Assembly: GCF_023072595.1 (NCBI RefSeq) | Contig: NZ_JALLGK010000002.1 | Coordinates: forward strand, 744,001 to 808,000 | DNA from: Streptomyces sp. XM4193 | GTDB taxonomy: Bacteria; Actinomycetota; Actinomycetes; Streptomycetales; Streptomycetaceae | Direction: 5' to 3' | DNA: 64,000 nt | Part shown: in pieces, positions 8,945 to 16,268 of the stretch | Numbering within the stretch: position 1 is the stretch's first letter | Layout of the letters: every line of letters starts with the position of its first letter | Made by a program: the position numbers and the translations under genes | The notes under the pieces: model-generated | Database searches by the model: none | What the model was told of the DNA's origin: nothing | The model's input: the letters and a program-made list of their open reading frames with translations, nothing else

Positions 8945-9017
8945 TACCCCGGGTGGGATTCGAACCCACGCTGGATGGTGTTTGAGACCATTGCCTCTAC
9001 CGCTGGGCTACCGGGGC
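8945..9017 (-). tRNA. tRNA-Leu (anticodon CAA), short variable loop
   Basis: A complete 73-base cloverleaf on the minus strand. Acceptor stem GCCCCGG/CCGGGGT (G1-U72 wobble), D arm starting GCCC, anticodon stem ATGGT/ACCAT with loop CTCAAAC (U33 and A37 conserved, anticodon CAA), variable loop of five bases (CCAGC), T arm GTGGG/CCCAC with loop TTCGAAT, and discriminator A73. CCA is not encoded. The anticodon reads UUG (leucine). The five-base variable loop is class I, whereas bacterial leucine tRNAs normally have a long variable arm. A73 agrees with leucine identity. The fold is certain; the amino-acid assignment rests on the anticodon. Confidence 0.88.
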
Positions 9018-9118
9018 TTCCTTGGAAAGCAAGGCTAACAGCTACCCGCCGTGACTCAAACCTACATCAGCTAGGTAGGCTCGTGGAGCACTGATCTGCC
9101 CGAGAGCGAGGAACCCCC

Positions 9119-9781
9119 GTGAGCGCCGCTGACGCCCCCGAGCCCCATGTGCCGGCCGACACCGACCAGGGTGCCGAGGCGCACGTTCCGCCGCAGACCA
9201 CGCGGGTGGTCATCGCCGAGGACGAGGCCCTGATCCGACTCGATCTCAAGGAGATGCTGGAGGAGGAGGGTTACACGGTCGTCGGTGAGGCCGGTGACGG
9301 CGAGCGGGCCGTCGAGCTCGCCCGCGAGCACCGCCCGGATCTGGTCATCCTCGATGTGAAAATGCCCGTTCTGGACGGCATCTCGGCCGCGGAGCGGATC
9401 GCCGAGGAGTCCATCGCACCCGTCCTGATGCTCACCGCCTTCTCCCAGCGCGAGTTGGTGGAGCGGGCTCGTGACGCCGGCGCGATGGCGTACCTGGTCA
9501 AGCCGTTCAGCAAGACCGATGTGGTGCCCGCGATCGAGATGGCCGTCTCGCGCTTCACCGAGCTGCGCGCGCTGGAGCAGGAGGTCTCCGACCTCTCCCA
9601 GCGGCTGGAGACCCGCAAGCTCGTGGACCGCGCCAAGTCCGTGCTCCAGACCCAGTACGGGCTGAGCGAGCCGGCCGCGTTCCGCTGGATCCAGAAGACC
9701 TCCATGGATCGTCGACTGTCGATGAGCCAGGTCGCCGAGGCCGTCATCGAGGACGGCGAGGAGCGCCGCAAGCAGAGCTAG
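9119..9781 (+). CDS. pdtaR: ANTAR-domain response regulator (PdtaR-like)
   Basis: A 220-residue regulator with a receiver domain (about residues 29-145) and a C-terminal ANTAR RNA-binding domain (about 152-212). The phosphoacceptor is D79 in VILDVKMP; the acidic pocket is E34/D35 and the conserved Lys lies in YLVKPFS. The ANTAR part (LETRKLVDRAKSVLQTQYG, then AFRWIQKTSM) matches AmiR/NasR-type antiterminators, which bind paired hexaloop RNA and prevent termination. The partner histidine kinase (PdtaS type) is not in the window. GTG start with GAGGA at 9108-9112; TAGGCT at 9076-9081 is a likely -10 box. The first 28 residues are a disordered acidic/Pro extension. Confidence 0.93.
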   Translation: MSAADAPEPHVPADTDQGAEAHVPPQTTRVVIAEDEALIRLDLKEMLEEEGYTVVGEAGDGERAVELAREHRPDLVILDVKMPVLDGISAAERIAEESIAPVLMLTAFSQRELVERARDAGAMAYLVKPFSKTDVVPAIEMAVSRFTELRALEQEVSDLSQRLETRKLVDRAKSVLQTQYGLSEPAAFRWIQKTSMDRRLSMSQVAEAVIEDGEERRKQS

Positions 9782-9794
9782 CGGCCCGGGCCGC
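9781..9794 (+). terminator. Palindrome at the pdtaR stop
   Basis: GCGGCCCGGGCCGC is a perfect 14-base palindrome whose first base is the last base of the pdtaR stop codon. It could form a compact GC hairpin that ends the transcript. There is no T-run, so the call is tentative. Confidence 0.35.
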
Positions 9795-10172
9795 CCGGCC
9801 CGCCCTTCCGGGCAGCGACTGCGAATGTGCGGCTGCGGTGAACCGCGCGCCCGTCCGGCCGGGTTCGCCGCGCGGTGCCACCGGGTGCGGTCCGTCCCGG
9901 AGCGCGATGACGTGCGCGGGGCGGTGGATTGCGGGGTTTGTCACGCTCTGTCGTCGAACGAAGTCGATCACGTGTTTCGTTCGGTGAGCGGTAAGGACCG
10001 TCCTGTTTCCGGCACATGGCACAGGTCACAGCCGGATCACATCTGTGACCGTTCCCTAGGTGAGCTGTGTTCCAGGACATAGATTCCCACCCAGCCGTAC
10101 GGACGTGCGGCTCTGCAACGCCGATTCTGCGGCGTTCGTCCACGTTCTGGGCTGGATCCAGGGGGTTCCACA
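9795..10172. other. Gene-free region upstream of livK
   Basis: I see no credible coding frame in these 378 bases. The part nearest livK is A/T-richer than its surroundings (about 9930-10140), as expected for regulatory DNA, and contains the inverted repeat listed at 10024-10050. A TAGATT at 10080-10085 could be a -10 box, but no convincing -35 was found. Confidence 0.6.
10024..10050. promoter_or_regulatory. Inverted repeat, candidate operator upstream of livK
   Basis: ggtcacag at 10024-10031 and ctgtgacc at 10043-10050 are exact reverse complements separated by 11 bases (19-base centre-to-centre, about two helical turns). The site lies 123 bases before the livK start. The TGTGAC core resembles CRP/FNR-type half-sites, but the spacing is larger than a standard Crp site. 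The binding protein is unknown. Confidence 0.5.
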
Positions 10173-11321
10173 GTGCTCAACAAGAGATTCATGAAGATAG
10201 CTGCACCGTTGGCAGTGGGGGCTCTGGTACTGACCGGCTGCGGCAACGACAGCGGTTCTGCCGACGGCACTTACAAGATCGCTTTCCAGGGGCCCCTCTC
10301 CGGTGAGAACGTCCAGCTGGGCGTCAACATGGAGAACGGCATCAAGCTCGCCATCGACGAGGCGAACGCCTCCGGCAACTACGAGTTCAAGCTCGAGTAC
10401 TACGCCGCGGACGACATGGGTCTGCCGGACAAGGCGACCTCCGCCGCCCAGGCAGCGCTCTCCGAGGAAGTCCTCGCCGTTGTCGGCCCGGCCTTCTCCG
10501 GACCCGCCGACACCGCCGCCGAGTTCTACGCGGAGGAGGGCGTCCCGGCGGTCTCCTCCTCCGCGACCCGTGCGGACCTGACGACGAAGGGCTACAGCTC
10601 CTTCCTGCGCGCCGTCCCCAACGACTCCGCCCAGGGCGCCGGAATGGCGAAGTACCTCGCCTCCGAGGGCGCCAAGAGCGTCGTCGTCGTCGACGACAAG
10701 ACCGACTACGGTGTCGGCCTCGCCGACGTCGCGATCGCCGAGCTGAAGAAGGCCGGCGTCAAGGCCCAGCGCCAGTCCACCCCGCAGAAGACGCCGGACT
10801 ACAGTGCCGCCGCCAAGCGCGTGGCGAACACCAAGGCCGACGCCATGATCTACGCGGGTTACTACGAGGACGCGGGCCCCTTCGCCAAGAAGCTCGACGA
10901 GGCCGGCTTCGACGGCATCAAGATGTCGGGCGACGGCACCAACGACGCCCAGTTCGTCAAGCTGGCCGGTGGATCGGCGGACGGCTGGAAGCTGACCTGC
11001 CCCTGCACCGACCCGAACGAGGAGGACGCCACCAAGGCGTTCGCCGACAAGTACGAGAAGAAGTTCAAGCGCGCTCCGGGCACCTACTCGGCCGAGTCCT
11101 ACGACGTCACCAAGATGATCATCTCGGAGATGGCCGAGCTCGACGAGATCAGCTCGGACACGCTGCTCGAGGCCCTGAAGAAGACCAAGTACAAGGGCCT
11201 CACCAAGGAGTTCTCCTTCGACGACAAGGGTGAGTTCCAGAACCAGACCGTCTACATGTACGAGGTCAACGGCAAGACGATCGAGTACGAGGGCAGCATC
11301 GACGATCTGACCAAGGGCTGA
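10173..11321 (+). CDS. livK: Branched-chain amino-acid ABC transporter, substrate-binding lipoprotein
   Basis: A 382-residue periplasmic-binding-fold type I protein of the LivJ/LivK family, anchored as a lipoprotein. The signal peptide ends in lipobox LTGC with the acylated Cys at residue 23. The mature part starts with YKIAFQGPLSGEN, the family pattern for the leucine-binding cleft, and contains VVGPAFSG and AVSSSATRADL, which match the second ligand-contact segment. GTG start at 10173 with a G-rich Shine-Dalgarno at 10160-10164; ATG at 10191 is a possible internal alternative. Codon use is unusually Lys/Asp rich with tight C/G bias, as for highly expressed genes. It is separated from the permease genes by a strong hairpin, which can give excess binding protein over membrane subunits. 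Confidence 0.95.
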   Translation: MLNKRFMKIAAPLAVGALVLTGCGNDSGSADGTYKIAFQGPLSGENVQLGVNMENGIKLAIDEANASGNYEFKLEYYAADDMGLPDKATSAAQAALSEEVLAVVGPAFSGPADTAAEFYAEEGVPAVSSSATRADLTTKGYSSFLRAVPNDSAQGAGMAKYLASEGAKSVVVVDDKTDYGVGLADVAIAELKKAGVKAQRQSTPQKTPDYSAAAKRVANTKADAMIYAGYYEDAGPFAKKLDEAGFDGIKMSGDGTNDAQFVKLAGGSADGWKLTCPCTDPNEEDATKAFADKYEKKFKRAPGTYSAESYDVTKMIISEMAELDEISSDTLLEALKKTKYKGLTKEFSFDDKGEFQNQTVYMYEVNGKTIEYEGSIDDLTKG

Positions 11322-11341
11322 CCCAGGGCTCTGCCCACATG

Positions 11342-11373
11342 ACCGGCGCGGCGCAGCGACGCGCCGCGCCGGT
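11342..11373 (+). terminator. livK-livH intercistronic terminator or attenuator hairpin
   Basis: Perfect 13-bp arms, accggcgcggcgc at 11342-11354 and its complement at 11361-11373, around the six-base loop agcgac. It begins 20 bases after the livK stop, inside what is functionally one transport operon. Partial termination here, or protection of the livK mRNA 3' end, would explain high binding-protein stoichiometry. Confidence 0.75.
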
Positions 11374-11504
11374 TCCGTGTCTCCGCTCCGGATTTCGCTG
11401 TCCCCTCACGCGTCCATCCCGGCTCCGGTCCGCACGCTTCCCCCAGGTCGCAATCCGCACGCACGCGGGCCGCGACCTTCTTTTCCCACAAGGAAGTCAG
11501 TTCG

Positions 11505-12428
11505 ATGTCCCTTAACGAGCTCTGGGGCTATCTCGTCCTAGGGGTGGTGCTCGGCTGTCTCTACGCCGTCATCGCCATCGGGTACACCCTCGTCTACGGT
11601 GTGCTCCAGCTTCTGAACTTCGCACACAGCGAAGTCTTCATGTTCGGCGGTTTCGGCGGAGTCCTCGCGCTCACCGCCTGGACCCCCGTGGTCAATCCGT
11701 CCGGAATGCAGTCGGTGCTCTACGTGGCATTCGGCATGGCGGCCGGAGCCGCACTGGGAGCCGCGGTCGCCTACGGGTTGGAGAAAGTCGCCTACAGACC
11801 ACTGCGCAGACACAACGCGCCACGGCTGGTCTTTCTGATCACCGCGATCGGTGCGAGCTTCTTCCTCTACAACCTCGCGGGCAAGCTCTTCGACCGCAGC
11901 TCGATCTCGATGCCGCAGATGTACGCCAACGAGACGGTCTTCACGCTCTTCGACACCGACATCAAGACCACCCACCTGCTGATCGTCTTCTCCGCGGTGG
12001 CCATGATGGTCGGCCTCGACTACGTGGTGAACCGCACCAAGCTGGGCTCGGGCATCCGCGCGGTCGCGCAGGACCCCGAGGTGGCGTCGCTGATGGGCGT
12101 CAACATCGACAAGGTCGTCTCCCGCACCTTCGTCATCGGCGGTCTGCTCGGCGGCGCGGCGGGCTTCCTCTTCGGTGTGAACAGCAAGGTCGTCTACACC
12201 ATGGGCTTCCTGCCCGGAATCACGGCGTTCGCCGCGGCCGTGCTCGGTGGTATCGGCAACGTCCGCGGCGCGATGCTCGGCGGACTGCTGCTGGGCATCG
12301 TCGAGACCATGACCGTCTTCTTCTGGGGCGACGACTGGCGGTACGTGGCCGGGTTCGCCGTACTGGTCCTGGTCCTGATGTTCCGTCCGACCGGTCTTCT
12401 CGGTGAGCGTCTGGGGAGGACGGCATGA
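11505..12428 (+). CDS. livH: Branched-chain amino-acid ABC transporter permease LivH
   Basis: A 307-residue membrane permease of the LivH family with about eight hydrophobic segments. Family landmarks include YTLVYGVLQLLNFAHSEVFM near the N-terminus and GVNIDKVVSRTFVIGG, then GFLPGITAFAAAVLGGIGN near the C-terminus. ATG start with AAGGAAG 10 bases upstream. Its stop overlaps the start of livM (ATGA). It forms the translocation pore with LivM. Confidence 0.95.
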   Translation: MSLNELWGYLVLGVVLGCLYAVIAIGYTLVYGVLQLLNFAHSEVFMFGGFGGVLALTAWTPVVNPSGMQSVLYVAFGMAAGAALGAAVAYGLEKVAYRPLRRHNAPRLVFLITAIGASFFLYNLAGKLFDRSSISMPQMYANETVFTLFDTDIKTTHLLIVFSAVAMMVGLDYVVNRTKLGSGIRAVAQDPEVASLMGVNIDKVVSRTFVIGGLLGGAAGFLFGVNSKVVYTMGFLPGITAFAAAVLGGIGNVRGAMLGGLLLGIVETMTVFFWGDDWRYVAGFAVLVLVLMFRPTGLLGERLGRTA

Positions 12429-13780
12429 GCAACCAGACGATGAACGCCCAGGCGGCCAAGCGGCTGCGGCAGGTGCGCTGGTACCAGGAGCCGCGCTGGC
12501 AGCGGCTGGGCGGTCTGCTCGCACTCGCGCTGCTCCTGGCGATGGTCACCGGCGTCCAGGGCACCAACAGCGACCCGTTCTACGCGATCAAGGAGAACTT
12601 CACCGGCGTCGGCCTCTGGGTCTACGTCGGGATCGCGCTGCTGATCTGGGTCGCCCGGGAGTTCTTCTCCGAGCCGGTCAAGCAGGCCGGCGCCACGGCG
12701 AGGAAGACCAAGGGCACTGTCTTCGACGGCCCCCTCGGCCAGTTCAAGCAGCTGCTCGCCGGACAGCCCAAGATCCGCTGGGCACTGATGGCCGCGGCGG
12801 CGGCCCTCGCGGTCTGGGGCCCGATGGGTCTCGACCGGTACTGGCAGACCGTGCTGGTCGACCAGGTGATGATCTTCGTGCTGGTCGCCATCGGCCTGAA
12901 CGTGGTGATCGGCTGGGCGGGCATGCTCGACCTCGGCTTCATCGCCTTCTTCGCCATCGGCGCGTACAGCGCGGCGTACTGGACGGGCGCCCTGCCCGTC
13001 GCCCCGCCGATCGAGCTGAACAACTTCGCGGTGATCCCGCTGGCGGTCATCACCTGCCTGGTCGCCGGACTGCTGCTCGGCGCACCGACGTTGAGGCTGC
13101 GCGGCGACTATCTGGCCATCGTGACGCTCGGCTTCCACGAGATCGTCTACCTCACGGCCAAGAACCTCAACGACGTCACCGGTGGCACCAGCGGCGTCAA
13201 GGTCGACCGCTGGGAGATCGGCGGCTACGAGTTCCGCATCGTCGACCAGATGCCCTTCTACTGGGTGCTGTTGGCCTTCGCGGCCATCACGGTCTTCCTC
13301 TTCGTCCGGCTGGAGCACTCCAAGGTCGGCCGTGCCTGGACCGCGGTCCGCGAGGACGAGATCGCGGCGGCCTCCACCGGCGTGGACACCGTCCGCTACA
13401 AGCTGATGGCCTTCGCGATCGGTGCCTCGACCTCCGGTCTGGCGGGTGTGGCCTACGCGAGCAAGGTCGGCTACATCAACTCCGAGAACTTCGTCATCCT
13501 GCTGTCGATCCTCGTCCTCGCCTATGTGATCTTCGGCGGTATGGGCTCGCTGCCCGGCGTGATCTTCGGTGCGGCGTTCCTGGTGTGGCTGCCGGAGTTC
13601 CTGCGGGACTACGTGGACCCCAAGGACCGCCACATGTACCTGGGCGCGCTGCTGGTGATCATGATGATCTACCGGCCGCAGGGCGTGATCCCCTCCAGGC
13701 GCAGACAGCGTGAGCTCAAGATGGCCGAAACGGGCAGCGTCGAAGCCGAGGCTACCGGGACGGGAGGCAAGCACTCATGA
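12425..13780 (+). CDS. livM: Branched-chain amino-acid ABC transporter permease LivM
   Basis: A 451-residue permease, longer than many LivM proteins because of an N-terminal part (residues 1-130) with extra hydrophobic segments before the conserved core. The core starts near residue 150 (IGLNVVIGWAGMLDLGFIAFFAIGA) and contains the family loop VREDEIAAASTGVDT, which faces the ATPases. The start overlaps the livH stop (ATGA) and the stop overlaps livG (ATGA). It is the partner of LivH. Confidence 0.95.
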   Translation: MSNQTMNAQAAKRLRQVRWYQEPRWQRLGGLLALALLLAMVTGVQGTNSDPFYAIKENFTGVGLWVYVGIALLIWVAREFFSEPVKQAGATARKTKGTVFDGPLGQFKQLLAGQPKIRWALMAAAAALAVWGPMGLDRYWQTVLVDQVMIFVLVAIGLNVVIGWAGMLDLGFIAFFAIGAYSAAYWTGALPVAPPIELNNFAVIPLAVITCLVAGLLLGAPTLRLRGDYLAIVTLGFHEIVYLTAKNLNDVTGGTSGVKVDRWEIGGYEFRIVDQMPFYWVLLAFAAITVFLFVRLEHSKVGRAWTAVREDEIAAASTGVDTVRYKLMAFAIGASTSGLAGVAYASKVGYINSENFVILLSILVLAYVIFGGMGSLPGVIFGAAFLVWLPEFLRDYVDPKDRHMYLGALLVIMMIYRPQGVIPSRRRQRELKMAETGSVEAEATGTGGKHS

Positions 13781-14793
13781 CCACAGACCTTGGCAAGAGC
13801 AAGGCGGGCAGGGCCGGTGGCGCGGTGGCCGACGGCGACCTCGTACTGGACGCCTCGGGCGTGACGCTGCGCTTCGGCGGCGTCACCAGCCTGAACGACG
13901 TCGAGCTGCGGATGGTGCGCGGCGAGGTGCTGGCCGTCATCGGCCCGAACGGCGCCGGCAAGACCTCGCTGTTCAACTCCCTCACCGGGGCGTACGTTCC
14001 GCAGGAGGGCCGGATCAGCTACCGGCCCGAGAGCGGTGGCGAGCACGAGCTGCGCGGGTGCAAGCCGCACCTGGTCAGCCGGCTCGGGGTCGCCCGCACC
14101 TTCCAGAACATCCGCCTCTTCGGCGCGCTCACCGCACTGGAGAACGTGAAGATCGCGGCCGAGACCCGGCTGAAGGCCGGGCCGGTCTCGATCATGCTGG
14201 GCCTGCCGAACGCACGCCGTGCCGAGCAGGAGAGCGACCGCAAGGCGCACGAGGTGCTCTCCTTCGTCGGTCTGGTCGACAAGCTCAACGAGCTGGCCGG
14301 CGCGCTCTCCTACGGCGACCAGCGCAGGCTGGAGATCGCCCGGGCGCTGGCGACCGACCCGCAGGTGCTGCTGCTGGACGAGCCCGCCGCCGGCACCAAC
14401 CCGACGGAGAAGCTGGAGCTGGAGCAGCTGATCCGCCGCATCAACCGCGACCTGGGCGTCAGCGTGCTGCTGATCGAGCACGACATGCGCTTGGTCATGT
14501 CCGTCGCCGACCGCGTGATGGTGCTGAACTTCGGCAAGAAGATCGCCGAGGGCAGCCCCACCGAGGTCCAGCAGGACCCGGCGGTGGTGGAGGCCTACCT
14601 CGGCGCGGTCGCCGAGGAGGACGCCGCGGCCGTCGCGGAAATGGTCGCCGAGCAGGAGGAGCACGCCGCCGAGCGCGCGCCGGAGGACCCCGGCTCGCCG
14701 AAGGGGCCGGGCGCCTCCGACCAGCCGGACGCCGGCACCCCGTCCACCGGTACCGAGGACGGCGAGAAGCAGTCTGGGGAGGAGCGGGCATGA
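13777..14793 (+). CDS. livG: Branched-chain amino-acid ABC transporter ATPase LivG
   Basis: A 338-residue ABC ATPase. Walker A is GPNGAGKT (about residues 63-70), the signature helix region reads LSYGDQRRLEIARAL (the usual LSGGQ is replaced by LSYGD, as is common in LivG), and Walker B is VLLLDEPAAGTNP. The family 'RTFQNIRLF' stretch is present. About 55 C-terminal residues after the ATPase domain are Glu/Ala/Pro/Gly rich and probably disordered. Overlaps livM and livF by four bases each. Confidence 0.95.
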   Translation: MTTDLGKSKAGRAGGAVADGDLVLDASGVTLRFGGVTSLNDVELRMVRGEVLAVIGPNGAGKTSLFNSLTGAYVPQEGRISYRPESGGEHELRGCKPHLVSRLGVARTFQNIRLFGALTALENVKIAAETRLKAGPVSIMLGLPNARRAEQESDRKAHEVLSFVGLVDKLNELAGALSYGDQRRLEIARALATDPQVLLLDEPAAGTNPTEKLELEQLIRRINRDLGVSVLLIEHDMRLVMSVADRVMVLNFGKKIAEGSPTEVQQDPAVVEAYLGAVAEEDAAAVAEMVAEQEEHAAERAPEDPGSPKGPGASDQPDAGTPSTGTEDGEKQSGEERA

Positions 14794-15554
14794 GTGGCGC
14801 CGCTGATCTGAAGAAGGAGCCCGCGGGCTCGGAGCGCACCGGCACCCCGCTGCTCGAACTCCGCGACCTGCGTGTGTACTACGGCGCCATCGAGGCGCTG
14901 AAGGGCATCAACGTCAAGGTGTACGAGGGCGAGGTCGTCGCTCTGCTCGGTGCCAACGGCGCCGGCAAGTCGACCACGCTCCGTGCCGCCTCCGGCATGC
15001 TGGCCCCCCGCGAGGGCCAGGTCCTCCTGCACGGCGAGCGCGTCGACGGCATCAAGTCACACGATCTGGTGCAGTTCGGCATCGGCCATGTCCCCGAGGG
15101 CCGGCGGGTGTTCCCGCGCATGACGGTCAAGGAGAACCTGGAGATGGGGGCGTACCGCTTCAAGTCCCCCGACCGGGAGGAGATGGACCGGGTCTACACC
15201 CTCTTTCCCCGGCTCAAGGAGCGGCGCACCCAGCTCGGCGGCACACTCTCCGGCGGTGAGCAGCAGATGCTCGCCATCGGCCGAGCGCTGATGGGCAAGC
15301 CCGAACTGCTGCTGCTGGACGAGCCGTCGATGGGCCTCGCGCCGCTCATCGTGCGCCAGATCTTCGACATCCTCAAGGAGATCAACGAGCAGGGCACCAC
15401 GGTGCTGCTGGTCGAGCAGAACGCCTCCCAGGCGCTCCAACTGGCCGACCGCGGCTATGTGTTGGAGACCGGTGAGGTCGCGATGGCCGACGAGGCGTCC
15501 TCGCTGCTCGCCGACCCCCGGGTGCGCGCGGCGTACCTGGGCGAGGGCGCGTAG
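14790..15554 (+). CDS. livF: Branched-chain amino-acid ABC transporter ATPase LivF
   Basis: A 254-residue ABC ATPase, the last gene of the livHMGF block. Walker A GANGAGKST, the LivF-typical HVPEGRRVFPRMTV, signature LSGGEQQMLAIGRAL and Walker B LLLLDEPSMGLAP are all present. The start (ATGA) overlaps the livG stop, with GGAGGAG 5-11 bases upstream. A 15-bp-stem terminator follows 20 bases after the stop. Confidence 0.95.
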   Translation: MSGAADLKKEPAGSERTGTPLLELRDLRVYYGAIEALKGINVKVYEGEVVALLGANGAGKSTTLRAASGMLAPREGQVLLHGERVDGIKSHDLVQFGIGHVPEGRRVFPRMTVKENLEMGAYRFKSPDREEMDRVYTLFPRLKERRTQLGGTLSGGEQQMLAIGRALMGKPELLLLDEPSMGLAPLIVRQIFDILKEINEQGTTVLLVEQNASQALQLADRGYVLETGEVAMADEASSLLADPRVRAAYLGEGA

Positions 15555-15574
15555 CGACAGCCCCGGAGCAGGAC

Positions 15575-15608
15575 GCAGGCCGGTACCCGGATTCGGGTGC
15601 CGGCCTGC
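15575..15608 (+). terminator. Terminator hairpin after livF
   Basis: A 15-bp stem (gcaggccggtacccg at 15575-15589 with 15594-15608, one T-G pair) closed by the tetraloop gatt. It lies between livF and the convergent thioesterase gene and could serve both strands. Confidence 0.85.
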
Positions 15609-15728
15609 GCCGTGTGTGCCCCTGCCCGGCCGCACCCGCGGGCGCGGCCGGGCGGGTGCCGCGGGGCTCGGTCCCGCCGCGGGCGGGGGCACAGCCCTGC
15701 TTCGGGGACTCAGCCCTGCCGCCGGGGC

Positions 15729-16193
15729 TCAGTCCTGCTTGGGCGCGTCGCGCAGCAGGCAGGTCAGCCTCGCGGTGCAGACCCGCTTCCCGGTCTCCTC
15801 GGTGAGAACGATCTCGTACGTCGCCGTGCTGCGGCCGCGGTGCACCGGGGTGGCGGTACCGGTCACCCGGCCCGAGGAAAGCCCCCTGTGGTGCGTGCAG
15901 TTGAGGTCGACTCCGACCGCCACCCTCCCCGGGCCGCCGTGCAGCATCGCCCCGACCGAACCGAGGGTCTCGGCCAGCACCGCCGAGGCGCCGCCGTGCA
16001 GCAGTCCGTACGGCTGGGTGTTGCCCTCCACCGGCATGACGCCGACGACCCGCTCCGCGTCCGCCTCCAGCACCTCGACGCCCATCCGCCTGCCGAGCGC
16101 TCCGGCGGAGAAGAGGGCGGGCAGATCGACGCCGACCTCGGCCCACTGCTCCAGTACCTCGTCGGAAAAGCGCGTGGCGGCTCTCTCACCCAT
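15729..16193 (-). CDS. Hotdog-fold thioesterase (PaaI/YdiI type)
   Basis: A 154-residue hotdog-fold acyl-CoA thioesterase. The family core is clear: NTQPYGLLHGGASAVLAETLGS, with the catalytic-region HGG and the following Glu, then DLNCTHHRGL. The enzyme would hydrolyse an aromatic or acyl CoA ester in the cytoplasm; the substrate cannot be deduced. ATG start at 16193. It is convergent with livF and lies 75 bases downstream of the molybdoenzyme gene on the same strand. Confidence 0.88.
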   Translation of the reverse strand: MGERAATRFSDEVLEQWAEVGVDLPALFSAGALGRRMGVEVLEADAERVVGVMPVEGNTQPYGLLHGGASAVLAETLGSVGAMLHGGPGRVAVGVDLNCTHHRGLSSGRVTGTATPVHRGRSTATYEIVLTEETGKRVCTARLTCLLRDAPKQD

Positions 16194-16268
16194 GGCTGTC
16201 GTCTCCCCTCGCGTGCCCGCGCCCGTGGCGGTGGGCGGCGGTGCCTGGTGTGTCCGGGCACCGTCCTA

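Noticed and set aside
8642..9094. Plus-strand open frame across the tRNA region
   Set aside because: Its sequence is the reverse of the tRNA gene and low-complexity flanks (it contains the tell-tale PGWDSNPR peptide produced by translating a tRNA antisense strand).
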